Assembly (NCBI RefSeq): GCF_003350545.1
Contig: NZ_QQBA01000002.1
Coordinates: 186,001-250,000 of the forward strand
Direction of reading: 5' to 3'
Length of the DNA: 64,000 nucleotides
Source of the DNA: Flavobacterium glaciei
Lineage (GTDB): Bacteria > Bacteroidota > Bacteroidia > Flavobacteriales > Flavobacteriaceae
Shown: in pieces, positions 55,186-63,197 of the stretch
Position numbering within the stretch: the stretch's first letter is position 1
Layout of the letters: each line of letters begins with the position of its first letter
Position numbers and translations under genes: made by a program
The notes under the pieces: model-generated
The model's input: the letters and a program-made list of their open reading frames with translations, nothing else
Databases searched by the model: none
Told to the model about the DNA's origin: nothing

Positions 55186-55338
55186 TTATTTCTTTTTCAA
55201 GAATTCATCAACAGCTTCAGGAGCCATAATAGATTCTACGAATGTATATGCACCTGTTTTTGGAGATTTCACCATTTTGATGGCTTTTGATAATCTCTTA
55301 GAAGATGTTTGTAACGATGCTACGGTTTTCTTTGCCAT
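55186..55338 (-). CDS. DUF4295 family small basic protein
   Basis: This 50-aa protein MAKKTVASLQTSSKRLSK...DEFLKKK matches DUF4295, a Bacteroidota family found next to L33 and L28. Its size, charge and constant place suggest a ribosome-associated role, which is inference. It lies 75 nt after rpmG in the same direction. Confidence 0.92.
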   Translation of the reverse strand: MAKKTVASLQTSSKRLSKAIKMVKSPKTGAYTFVESIMAPEAVDEFLKKK

Positions 55339-55413
55339 GATTCAAATGTTATTTAAATTTAAATAAAATCTTCAAATGTTACCATTTGAGATTTTTATCA
55401 AAATCTCTAATTA

Positions 55414-55596
55414 TTATTTAATTTCTTTGTGAACAGTTACACGCTTCAAGATTGGATTAAATTTCTTAATCTCTAATCTATCTGGAGTGTTCTTTTTGTT
55501 CTTTGTAGTTATGTATCTTGAAGTTCCTGCAACACCAGAAGTCTTGTGTTCAGTACATTCTAAAATTACTTGGATTCTATTACCTTTCTTTGCCAT
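55414..55596 (-). CDS. rpmG: 50S ribosomal protein L33
   Basis: This 60-aa protein begins [18 protein letters not shown] and ends [11 protein letters not shown], the L33 pattern. The zinc Cys pairs of the classical C+ form are not present; only one Cys (ECTEH) is seen, so it is the zinc-independent form. It follows rpmB after 27 nt. Confidence 0.97.
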   Translation of the reverse strand: MAKKGNRIQVILECTEHKTSGVAGTSRYITTKNKKNTPDRLEIKKFNPILKRVTVHKEIK

Positions 55597-55623
55597 CTTG
55601 CTATTTTTTTATTTTGGAATAGA

Positions 55624-55860
55624 TTATTTAATAAATCCTTCTGACTGCGCTTTTTTCAAAACTGCAGCGATTCCATTTTTATTAATTGTTTTTATCGTAG
55701 ATGCAGCTACTCTTAGAGTAATCCATCTATCTTCTTCTGGAAGATAAAAACGCTTTTTAACTAAGTTTACAGAAAATTTTCTCTTAGTTTTGTTCATAGC
55801 GTGAGAAACGTTATTTCCTACCATCGCTCTTTTACCTGTAAGGTCACAAACTCTTGACAT
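55624..55860 (-). CDS. rpmB: 50S ribosomal protein L28
   Basis: This 78-aa protein begins [24 protein letters not shown] (seen in pieces), the L28 signature, and contains [15 protein letters not shown]. It is the first gene of the rpmB, rpmG, DUF4295 unit typical of Bacteroidota. Confidence 0.98.
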   Translation of the reverse strand: MSRVCDLTGKRAMVGNNVSHAMNKTKRKFSVNLVKKRFYLPEEDRWITLRVAASTIKTINKNGIAAVLKKAQSEGFIK

Positions 55861-55932
55861 TATACTTATCTTTTATCGTTATTCAAAATCAGGGTGCAAA
55901 GAAAAGAAAAATAAACCTATTAAGCAACTAAT

Positions 55933-57186
55933 TTATTGCACATTTTTCAAAATTTCTTTCTGTAATAGTTCTAAACTTTTAATTACTGCTCTATCTATCA
56001 CTTTTTCACGTGGTTGACCAAAATTAAATTCTTCAACAATTACTTCCGTTGGTGTGGCCAATGCAATAAAAACTGTCCCAACTTCAGCATTTGACTCTCC
56101 TTTTAATGGTCCAGCGTTCCCGGTTGTTGCAATTGCATAATCTGTTTTCATTATGTTTTTTACATTCAAAACCATCGCCGAAACTACTTCTCTGCTCACC
56201 ACAGAATTTTCTTTTATGAGGCTTTCCGGAATGCCTAAAACATCGATTTTAACTTCAGTTGCATACGAAACTACACTCCCTTTAAAATACTTTGACGCTC
56301 CCGGAACCGACGTCAATAGCGCTGCAATTTTACCTCCGGTACAACTCTCTGCAGTCGAAATAGTTTTGTTTTGCTTTGTAAGTAAATTACTTACCACAAC
56401 CTCTAAAGTTTCATCATCATCAAAACCTACTATAATATCGTGAATTATGGCGTCTAGCGAATTTACATTTTTCTCGAGAGCAAGCTCTAAGTTTTCTTTA
56501 TTTGTGCCACGGGCTGAAAGTCGTAAACGAACTCTTCCCGGACTTGGCAAATACGCTAACTTAATAAATTCAGGAAGGTTATTTTCCCAATCCTCTATCC
56601 GTTCCGCTACCATACTTTCGCCTTGTCCGTACGTGAGAATTGTTTTGTGAATAATATAAGGACGTTTGTATTCTCGAACTACTTTTGGGATGATTTCATT
56701 TTCAACTAAATATTTCATTTCATAAGGAACTCCTGGAAGCGAAATAAAAACAGTGTTTTCCTTTTTCATCCACATTCCTGGCGCAGTACCCACCTGATTG
56801 TGAAGCACCGTGCATTTTGAAGGAACCAATGCTTGATCTTTATTAATTTGCGATGCCGTTCTATTCATCACGCGCTCTATAAGCTCAATTACGTGCTTTT
56901 CGACTGCTTCATCAATTACTAATTCATCCTCAAAATAATCACAAAAAGTTTTTTTTGTTACATCATCTTTCGTAGGTCCTAAACCACCTGTGACAATTAC
57001 TAAATCGACTTGATTTTGAAGTGCAGCAAACGTATCTAAAATGTGTTTTTTATCATCACTTATCGAAATCATTTCGTTGATTTCAACGCCAATCTTATCT
57101 AATGATTTAGCTATAAAACCCGAATTTGTATCGACAATTTGGCCTATTAAAATTTCATCACCAATAGTAACTATTGTTGCTTTCAT
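55933..57186 (-). CDS. cinA: CinA-like protein: MoCF-fold domain plus nicotinamide-nucleotide amidase
   Basis: This is a 417-aa protein. The N-terminal molybdopterin-binding-like fold ([30 protein letters not shown]) acts as an ADP-ribose pyrophosphatase-type domain in homologues. The C-terminal CinA domain ([31 protein letters not shown]) deamidates nicotinamide mononucleotide. It is in pyridine nucleotide salvage. It is placed 72 nt upstream of rpmB in the same direction, but the gap suggests separate promoters. Confidence 0.95.
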   Translation of the reverse strand: MKATIVTIGDEILIGQIVDTNSGFIAKSLDKIGVEINEMISISDDKKHILDTFAALQNQVDLVIVTGGLGPTKDDVTKKTFCDYFEDELVIDEAVEKHVIELIERVMNRTASQINKDQALVPSKCTVLHNQVGTAPGMWMKKENTVFISLPGVPYEMKYLVENEIIPKVVREYKRPYIIHKTILTYGQGESMVAERIEDWENNLPEFIKLAYLPSPGRVRLRLSARGTNKENLELALEKNVNSLDAIIHDIIVGFDDDETLEVVVSNLLTKQNKTISTAESCTGGKIAALLTSVPGASKYFKGSVVSYATEVKIDVLGIPESLIKENSVVSREVVSAMVLNVKNIMKTDYAIATTGNAGPLKGESNAEVGTVFIALATPTEVIVEEFNFGQPREKVIDRAVIKSLELLQKEILKNVQ

Positions 57187-57336
57187 TTTTTTGTGATATT
57201 TTTTTATGGGATTGCAGTCTTAAAAGAAAAATGTGTAAAAAACACATTCTGTTTTTTTTTGCGTGAAATATAATAGCGAAAATACTATCTCATTTTTTAA
57301 CGAGAGAGATTGCTTCACCTATTAATTATTTATATA

Positions 57337-57397
57337 GGAGTTTAGTGAACTTTGTTTGTTACGGATAGCCTGACCCGCTTTTTCAGCGGGTCATGCC
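57337..57397 (+). repeat. Dispersed intergenic hairpin element, copy D (partial)
   Basis: GGAGTTTAGTGAACTTTG, TTTGTTACGGATAGCC and a TGACCCGCT/AGCGGGTCA hairpin. The first half matches copy C at 27421-27452 closely. It may serve as a terminator for the Hpt transcript on the minus strand. Confidence 0.5.
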
Positions 57398-57403
57398 TCT
57401 ATA

Positions 57404-57748
57404 TTACAAATCGAAATCTTTTTTGATTTCTTTGATAGCGTCATTAACTTGGTTTTTTACGCTCTTAAAAGTTTCTTTGATATCTTTCTTTTTACCTTCG
57501 ACTTTAGTCCAGGCTTCTATTTGAAGAATCTCTTCAAAAGCCACGTTTAACCCCATTAAATCTAGTGTAGGTTTTATTTTGTGCGCATAAGCATAAGCAT
57601 GTTTATGATCTTTCTTTTTAATTCCTTCTTTGATTTGTACTAAATCCTCAGGAACTTCAGTGACAAACAATGTCAAAATTTCATTTACAAATTCTGCATC
57701 GTTGTCTGAAAGTGCGTACACTTTTGAAAGGTTGTAGTTTATAGCCAT
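57404..57748 (-). CDS. Orphan histidine phosphotransfer (Hpt) protein
   Basis: This 114-aa all-helical protein has the Hpt phosphorylation motif AHKIKPTLDLMG (H56), preceded by LTLFVTEVPEDL as in Hpt domains. It has no other domain. It would carry phosphate between the receiver of a hybrid kinase and a second response regulator. Its ATG overlaps the stop of the FAH-family gene by one base (TAATG), so it is cotranscribed with metabolic and repair genes and no kinase. Confidence 0.88.
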   Translation of the reverse strand: MAINYNLSKVYALSDNDAEFVNEILTLFVTEVPEDLVQIKEGIKKKDHKHAYAYAHKIKPTLDLMGLNVAFEEILQIEAWTKVEGKKKDIKETFKSVKNQVNDAIKEIKKDFDL

Positions 57749-58359
57749 TATTTTACTTGTATTCTAAAGAGTTGTTGTCCTTCTAAAAATCCTTCCAAAA
57801 CATCATTTGGCTTTACAGCAGCTACTCCTTCTGGAGTTCCTGTAAAAATAATATCTCCAATTTTAAGTGTAAAGAATTGAGAAACGTATGAAATTAATTC
57901 ATCAATCTTCCACAACATATGACTGGAATTACCCTTTTGCACCGTATTGTTGTTATTGGTTAATTCAAAAGTAATATTTTCTAATGAACTAAATTGATTT
58001 TTAGGCAAAAATTCACCTATAACTGCAGAGCCATCAAACGCTTTTGCTTTTTCCCAAGGCAAGCCTTTTGCTTTTAATTTTGATTGTAAATCACGGGCTG
58101 TAAAATCAATCCCAACACTAATCTCATCATAATATTTATGTGCAAACTTAGGTTCGATGTATTTCCCCACTTTATTTATTTTGACAATAATTTCAATTTC
58201 GTGGTGAATATCCTCCGAAAATTCTGGAATTACAAACGGATGTTGTTTCAATAAAACTGCCGAATCCGGCTTCATAAAAACTACTGGTTCCGTTGGCCTT
58301 TCGTTTTGCAACTCCTCTATGTGATTGGTGTAATTCCTACCGATACAGATTATTTTCAT
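57748..58359 (-). CDS. Fumarylacetoacetate hydrolase family protein
   Basis: This 203-aa protein is the short single-domain FAH form. KIICIGRNYTNHIEE, PVVFMKPDSA, HHEIEIIVKI (metal ligands His-x-Glu-x-Glu), GIDFTARDLQ and FTGTPEGVAAV are the usual landmarks. Members act as acylpyruvases or oxaloacetate tautomerase/decarboxylases with Mg2+. The exact substrate is open. It overlaps the Hpt gene by one base. Confidence 0.92.
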   Translation of the reverse strand: MKIICIGRNYTNHIEELQNERPTEPVVFMKPDSAVLLKQHPFVIPEFSEDIHHEIEIIVKINKVGKYIEPKFAHKYYDEISVGIDFTARDLQSKLKAKGLPWEKAKAFDGSAVIGEFLPKNQFSSLENITFELTNNNNTVQKGNSSHMLWKIDELISYVSQFFTLKIGDIIFTGTPEGVAAVKPNDVLEGFLEGQQLFRIQVK

Positions 58360-58369
58360 AAATTTAGTA

Positions 58370-58436
58370 TTCAGTTTTCAGTCGCAGTTTTCAGTCACAG
58401 CTTACAAACTAAAACTGAGACTGCGACTGAGAACTT
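58370..58436. repeat. Inverted repeat of CAGTCGCAGT words
   Basis: TTCAGTCGCAGTTTTCAG on the left pairs with CTGAGACTGCGACTGAG on the right around a loop containing CTTACAAACT. It abuts the stop codon of the exonuclease gene. Related words appear at 190-240. Confidence 0.7.
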
Positions 58437-59205
58437 ATTTCGTATTTAATTTTCTTAATTTTATTGCCGTTAAAACTTTCTTGGTGTACAAAGGAAAGTC
58501 AGCATTTTGAATCCAACTGAAATAACCGGGTTCTGTTTCCAGAATTTTATTCACTTTCACCCCTTTATGTTTTCCAAAAGTAAAAATTTCTTCATCATCT
58601 TTATCAAAAGCAATCATTCCTGCAAAATCAGCAATTTTCTTTCTTGTAGTAAACTCAGATAATGATTTCATGTCATTTTCCAGCTCCGTATAACGATCTA
58701 ATTGTGCTTTCAAAATTTCGTAAGTCGCCATGGTATCTGCTTCTGCCGAGTGTGCGTTCTCAAGTGTTTTACCACAATAAAACTTGTGTGCAGCACTTAA
58801 CGTTCGCTCTTCCATTTTATGAAAAACGGTTTGCACATCAATAGAAACTCTGTTTTTCATATCAAAATCAACTCCTGCACGTAACATTTCTTCAGCTAAT
58901 AACGGAATATCAAAACGATCTGAATTAAAACCAGCCAAATCACTGTCTTTAATCATATTATAAACTTGTGTCGCTAATTCATTAAAAGTAGGTTCGTTTG
59001 CTACTTTTTCATCGGTGATTCCATGAACAGCGGTTGTTTGTGGTGGAATTGGAATCGTTGGATTTACCAGCCATGTTTTGCTTTCCTTATTTCCGTTTGG
59101 AAAAACTTTGAATATTGAGATTTCTACAATTCTATCTTTTCCGATGTCTATTCCTGTGGTTTCAAGATCGAAAAAGCAAATTGGCTTATTGAGTTTAAGT
59201 TCCAT
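58435..59205 (-). CDS. DEDDh 3'-5' exonuclease
   Basis: ATG 59205 gives 256 aa starting MELKLNKPICFFDLETTG. A frame 25 codons longer exists, but an exact -7 motif (59226-59233) lies within it. DEDDh motifs: FFDLETTG (Asp, Glu), GFNSDRFDIPLL (Asp), and HSAEADT (His, Asp). The C-terminal 70 residues include an unassigned domain with GKHKGVKVNKILETEPGY, common in flavobacterial DnaQ-like proteins. Probably DNA repair or RNA trimming. First gene of a unit with FAH and Hpt. Confidence 0.9.
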   Translation of the reverse strand: MELKLNKPICFFDLETTGIDIGKDRIVEISIFKVFPNGNKESKTWLVNPTIPIPPQTTAVHGITDEKVANEPTFNELATQVYNMIKDSDLAGFNSDRFDIPLLAEEMLRAGVDFDMKNRVSIDVQTVFHKMEERTLSAAHKFYCGKTLENAHSAEADTMATYEILKAQLDRYTELENDMKSLSEFTTRKKIADFAGMIAFDKDDEEIFTFGKHKGVKVNKILETEPGYFSWIQNADFPLYTKKVLTAIKLRKLNTK

Positions 59206-59225
59206 TTTTAAATTTTGTGTGAATA

Positions 59226-59233
59226 CAAATATA
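59226..59233 (-). promoter_or_regulatory. Putative -7 promoter element TATATTTG of the exonuclease gene
   Basis: It is an exact TAnnTTTG match on the minus strand, 20 nt before ATG 59205. It decides the start codon. Confidence 0.5.
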
Positions 59234-59291
59234 GAAATTTGGGTTTGATTTCGTTTAAAGTTCAAGGTATAAAGTTCCATAAAACCTCAAA

Positions 59292-59334
59292 AAAAGAAAA
59301 CCCGATTGATTTTTAAAAATCAATCGGGTTTTTA
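59292..59334 (-). terminator. Terminator of the E2 gene
   Basis: AACCCGATTGATTTTT pairs with AAAAATCAATCGGGTT with hardly any loop, followed on the minus strand by TTTTCTTTTTTT. It lies just after the acyltransferase stop. Confidence 0.85.
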
Positions 59335-59350
59335 TAGTAATTATACACCA

Positions 59351-60652
59351 TTAAACATCTCTGTTGACATCAAAAGCTTCTAAATATTCCGCAACTCTTT
59401 TTACAAAACTGCCACCTAATGCTCCATCTACTACTCTATGGTCGTAACTGTGTGACAAGAACATTTTCTGGCGAATCCCGATAAAATCCCCTTCAGGAGT
59501 CTCGATTACTGCCGGCATTTTACGAATAGCTCCAAGGGCTAAAATTCCTACTTGCGGCTGATTAATAATTGGTGTGCCAAAAACGCTTCCAAAAGTTCCC
59601 ACATTAGTTACAGTATACGTTCCTCCTTGTGTATCATCTGGTTTCAGTTTTCCCATTTTAGCACGGTTTCCTAAATCGTTTACCGCTTTCGCCATACCCA
59701 CTAAATTCAGTTGATCCGCGTTTTTAATAACTGGAACAATTAAATTCCCGTTAGGTAACGCAGCAGCCATTCCTAAATTGATATTTTTCTTTTTGATAAT
59801 ATAATCACCATCAACAGAAATATTCATTCCTGGAAAGTCTTTTAAGGCTTTTGCAACCGCTTCCATAAAAATTGGTGTATACGTCAACTTTTCACCTTCT
59901 CTTTTTTCGAATGTATTTTTATTTTTTTCTCTCCATTTCACAATATTTGTCACATCCACTTCTATGAATGATTGTACGTGAGCCGAAGTTTGTACAGAAG
60001 CTACCATGTAACCAGAAATCAGCTTGCGCATTCTGTCCATTTCTATAATCTCATCACCACCACTTACTGATACTGGGGCTGCTTTTTGCGCAGCTGGAGA
60101 TGGCATTGGTTTTTGAACTGCTGCAACGGGAGCCGCTACTACAGGTTGACTTGTTCTATTTTTTACGTATTCTAAAATATCATTTTTAGTTACTCTTCCT
60201 TCTTTTCCAGTTCCTGAAATCGCTGCTAATTCAGCCACAGACACACCTTCTTCTTTAGCAATATTTTTTACTAAAGGCGATAAGAATCTTTCAGAATCAG
60301 AGAAATCAGCAGGTGTAGCAACCGCTTTTTTAGCTACTTCAACTGTTTTTTCAATAATTGCAACCTCAACTGGAGCAGCAACCTCTTTAACTGTTTCAGC
60401 AACAGCTGCACTATCCGTTTCAATAATTGCTATTGTCTGACCTACTTGAACCAAATCATCTTTGCCAAACAATTGTTCTACTAAAATTCCCGAAACTTCG
60501 CTTGGCACTTCACTATCTACTTTATCAGTAGCAATTTCAAGTACAGCTTCGTCAGCTTCAATTCTGTCTCCAACTTCTTTTAACCAGTTTGTGATGGTTG
60601 CTTCTGCAACGCTTTCTCCCATTTTTGGAAGTTTTAATTCAAATCTTGCCAT
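59351..60652 (-). CDS. Dihydrolipoamide acyltransferase (E2) of a 2-oxoacid dehydrogenase complex
   Basis: This is a 433-aa protein. Lipoyl domain 1-78 has the lipoylation site ATDKVDSEV (K44). A linker rich in Ala/Val/Pro and a peripheral-subunit-binding domain follow (SPLVKNIAKEEGV, GTGKEGRVTKNDIL; about 125-165). The catalytic domain ends with SHSYDHRVVDGALGG (H405). It moves acyl groups from lipoamide to CoA. Similarity points to the branched-chain or generic E2 group, and E1 and E3 genes are not adjacent. Probable promoter at 60708-60715. Confidence 0.93.
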   Translation of the reverse strand: MARFELKLPKMGESVAEATITNWLKEVGDRIEADEAVLEIATDKVDSEVPSEVSGILVEQLFGKDDLVQVGQTIAIIETDSAAVAETVKEVAAPVEVAIIEKTVEVAKKAVATPADFSDSERFLSPLVKNIAKEEGVSVAELAAISGTGKEGRVTKNDILEYVKNRTSQPVVAAPVAAVQKPMPSPAAQKAAPVSVSGGDEIIEMDRMRKLISGYMVASVQTSAHVQSFIEVDVTNIVKWREKNKNTFEKREGEKLTYTPIFMEAVAKALKDFPGMNISVDGDYIIKKKNINLGMAAALPNGNLIVPVIKNADQLNLVGMAKAVNDLGNRAKMGKLKPDDTQGGTYTVTNVGTFGSVFGTPIINQPQVGILALGAIRKMPAVIETPEGDFIGIRQKMFLSHSYDHRVVDGALGGSFVKRVAEYLEAFDVNRDV

Positions 60653-60707
60653 ATTGTTAACCTAAAAGGTGATATTGATTTTCAGTTTGCGAAATTACTA
60701 AATATTT

Positions 60708-60715
60708 CAAATATA
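60708..60715 (-). promoter_or_regulatory. Putative -7 promoter element TATATTTG of the E2 gene
   Basis: It is an exact TAnnTTTG match on the minus strand, giving a leader of about 50 nt. Confidence 0.45.
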
Positions 60716-60736
60716 AATTACATTAAATGTAATTTT

Positions 60737-61912
60737 TTACTCTATTTCTATAATCTCACCTCTCTCGTTACTATTATTACTTCCTATTAAAAAATTAGCG
60801 GTTTTAGGTATAATTTTAAAGGTAAACCCTTTATTCCTTGAAGATTCGAGAATTGCGATACAATCTTTAAAGGGAATGAATTCGTTGTCTAAAATAACTT
60901 CTGTGCCTATTATGCTTTTAACAGAAGACGAAATTACCATTTTTTCTGTTTTCAAATCGTGAAACAGGACTTTTTTTTGCAAAACCAAAGCCAATTTTTC
61001 TGCTAATTTTTCGTTAGCCGAATACAGCTGATATGATTTTAGAACTGTTCTAATTTTTGGCTTTCCTTGAAACATTTTCACTAAAGAGAAAAAGACAATT
61101 CCCATTTTCATAAAAAAAGAGAATAACTGGGGCACCCGAAAATGCTTTTTATAAAAGTAATTCATCGCTTCCTGAAATCGTTTCAAATATGTTTCATCCT
61201 TGATAGTACTTTCCCCTTTGTAATGAATTACTGTGGTGTCATGGAAATAATAATTCGACTTTCCTTTTTGCAAAATCCTATAAGACATATCAATATCATC
61301 CGAATACATGAAACAATCCTCATCAAATCCGTCTAATTCAAGGTACAAATCTCTTCTCATAAACATAAAAGCACCCACAAGAATATCTACTTTTCCTGTT
61401 TGGTTTTCGTTTAAATGTTCCGCATAATATTTACCAAATATTCTTGTTTTAGATACTAATTTATACAAAGCGGTGATTTTTGTAAAAGCAACCCAAGGTG
61501 TTGGAACGCCCCTTTTGCTTTCGGGCAGAAAATTTCCGGCTCCATCAATGAGTTTACAACCAACAATTCCTAAATCATTCTTCTCGACTGCTCTCGAGGT
61601 GACAAAATTTATAATTTTTATGAAAGTATCTTCGGCAACAACAGTATCTGGATTGAGAATGCAAATATATTCGCCTTGCGCTTGTGCAACGCCAATATTA
61701 TTACCTTTTGGAAAACCTATATTTTCTTTGTTTTGAATGAGTTTTACGTTAGGAAAACGTTGTTTCATCATTGCACAACTGTCATCGGAGGAATTATTAT
61801 CAATTACAATGATTTCGCCGTCAATGGATTCTAATGCGCTTTGAACGCTTAAAACACATAGTTCGAGAAAATACCGAACATTGTAATTGAGAATAATGAC
61901 AGATAGTTGCAT
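60737..61912 (-). CDS. Glycosyltransferase family 2 protein
   Basis: This 391-aa GT-A fold enzyme starts at the first strand: MQLSVIILNYNVRYFLELC. IVIDNNSSDDS and ENIGFPKGNN bind nucleotide sugar, with DxD-like NPDT and EDCFMYSDDIDMSYRI as acceptor-side motifs. A membrane-associated hydrophobic stretch (LFSFFMKMGIVFFSLVKMF) lies at about 255-275. It resembles rhamnosyl/WcaA-like transferases for surface polysaccharide. It stands alone. Its promoter predicts an mRNA that begins at the ATG itself. Confidence 0.93.
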   Translation of the reverse strand: MQLSVIILNYNVRYFLELCVLSVQSALESIDGEIIVIDNNSSDDSCAMMKQRFPNVKLIQNKENIGFPKGNNIGVAQAQGEYICILNPDTVVAEDTFIKIINFVTSRAVEKNDLGIVGCKLIDGAGNFLPESKRGVPTPWVAFTKITALYKLVSKTRIFGKYYAEHLNENQTGKVDILVGAFMFMRRDLYLELDGFDEDCFMYSDDIDMSYRILQKGKSNYYFHDTTVIHYKGESTIKDETYLKRFQEAMNYFYKKHFRVPQLFSFFMKMGIVFFSLVKMFQGKPKIRTVLKSYQLYSANEKLAEKLALVLQKKVLFHDLKTEKMVISSSVKSIIGTEVILDNEFIPFKDCIAILESSRNKGFTFKIIPKTANFLIGSNNSNERGEIIEIE

Positions 61913-61916
61913 TTTT

Positions 61917-61924
61917 CAAAGATA
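61917..61924 (-). promoter_or_regulatory. Promoter with -33 TTTG and -7 TATCTTTG, 4 nt before ATG
   Basis: On the minus strand TTTG (plus-strand CAAA at 61945-61948), a 20-nt spacer and TATCTTTG match the Bacteroidota consensus fully. Only four bases separate the -7 element from the ATG at 61912. Confidence 0.7.
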
Positions 61925-61984
61925 TATTTTAAGATGTAACGACACAAAGTATTAAAGTTTAAAAATACAAAAACATGTTTCCTT

Positions 61985-62054
61985 TAGCCCCGATTGCAGT
62001 GAAAATCCTTTGAGAGGAACAACAAAGATTGAAGCTAAAAGCGGGAACTATATC
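61985..62054 (+). repeat. Dispersed intergenic hairpin element, copy B
   Basis: It starts TAGCCCCGATTGCAGTGAAA and ATCC, runs through a short hairpin (CTTTGAGAGG...ACAAAG) to GATTGAAGC, and ends GCGGGAACTATATC. It has the same architecture as copy A on the other strand (52625-52710). Confidence 0.65.
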
Positions 62055-62109
62055 AACAAATAAGCTTAAATCATTCGCTCCAAATACTAATAATAAACCT
62101 GAGAAACTT

Positions 62110-62117
62110 TACTTTTG
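62110..62117 (+). promoter_or_regulatory. Putative -7 promoter element TACTTTTG
   Basis: It is an exact TAnnTTTG match 32 nt before the TTG start at 62150. Confidence 0.5.
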
Positions 62118-62149
62118 CTACATATTAACGAATCCCAAGAAATAACTCA

Positions 62150-63118
62150 TTGAAAAAAATATTCTCACTAGCACTCTTCTTTGCTATTTGTACTTTACAA
62201 GCTCAAATTTCAGGTTGCACTGACCCACTCTCTAATAACTACAATTCTGCCGCAACTGTAAATGACGGTAGCTGTACTTATGTTTCAGTAAAAATAAAGC
62301 CAAAATATTCCGTGAAGTTGAATGCGCTTTTGAAAGAAACGTCCAGCTTAGTACAAAGTGATTCCCTATTGTGGACAAGTAATGACAACACAGAAACGGT
62401 CCTTTATGGTATGGATACCAAAGGTGTCATTAGAAATAAAATCCAACTTAAAAACACGACAAATACCGACTGGGAAGAAATTTCGCAAGACAGCGATTAC
62501 TTTTATATTGGTGATTTTGGAAATAATGCCTCAGGAAACAGGAAAGACCTGCATATTTTACGGATTGAAAAAAAATCGCTTTCGGGGAATAACCAGAAAA
62601 TTGACACGCTTTCGTTTTCCTATTCCAATCAAAAGGATTTCAAAACTACTAAAGGGAATGCAACCAATTTTGATTGTGAGGCTTTTATTGTTTCAGGCAA
62701 AAATATTTACTTGTTTACCAAACAGTGGAAAGAGAGAAAAACTAGTGTATATCAAATTCCGAAGATTCCAGGCAAACATATTGCTCAACTAAAAGAATCC
62801 TATGATGTGGAGGGATTAGTAACCTCAGCAACTTTTCTGCCAGAAAAAAAACTACTCGTTCTGGCAGGTTACAATAGGTTTTTATCCCCGTTTATGTATT
62901 TGTTTTACGATTATAATGGTTCTGATTTCTTTTCAGGAAATAAGAGAAAAATAAAAATTGCATTGCCATTACATCAAATGGAAGGCATCACAACACAGGA
63001 TGGACTTCATTATTATTTAACCAACGAAAATTTCTCCAGAAGACCAATTGTAACCATTTCGCAAAAGTTACATCTCTTTGATTTGAGTGCCTATTTGAGC
63101 AATTATCTGAAAAAATAA
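62150..63118 (+). CDS. Secreted beta-propeller-like protein, intact paralogue of the frameshifted gene
   Basis: This 322-aa protein starts at TTG 62150 (KKIFSLALFFAICTLQAQ, a good signal peptide; no ATG fits). A GCTDP...NYN...DGSC motif, frequent in Bacteroidota surface proteins, follows the signal. The rest is beta-rich: DWEEIS, FYIGDFGNNASG, IYLFTKQW, YDVEGLV, MEGITTQDGLHYYLTNE, with a pattern of propeller-like blades. It shares these blocks with the protein at 4866-5743. Function unknown; an extracytoplasmic sensor or binding role is possible. Confidence 0.8.
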   Translation: MKKIFSLALFFAICTLQAQISGCTDPLSNNYNSAATVNDGSCTYVSVKIKPKYSVKLNALLKETSSLVQSDSLLWTSNDNTETVLYGMDTKGVIRNKIQLKNTTNTDWEEISQDSDYFYIGDFGNNASGNRKDLHILRIEKKSLSGNNQKIDTLSFSYSNQKDFKTTKGNATNFDCEAFIVSGKNIYLFTKQWKERKTSVYQIPKIPGKHIAQLKESYDVEGLVTSATFLPEKKLLVLAGYNRFLSPFMYLFYDYNGSDFFSGNKRKIKIALPLHQMEGITTQDGLHYYLTNENFSRRPIVTISQKLHLFDLSAYLSNYLKK

Positions 63119-63149
63119 TTTTACTGAAAACTTAGATTCAACTAAACTA

Positions 63150-63181
63150 TTGGCAAATCGGTATTTAATAGCTTACTTTTG
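63150..63181 (+). promoter_or_regulatory. Promoter of the ABC-F gene: TTG, 21-nt spacer, TACTTTTG
   Basis: TTGG at 63150-63153 serves as -33, and TACTTTTG at 63174-63181 is an exact -7 match. The GTG start follows after 16 nt. Confidence 0.65.
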
Positions 63182-63197
63182 CAAAAAAATTAGCCCT

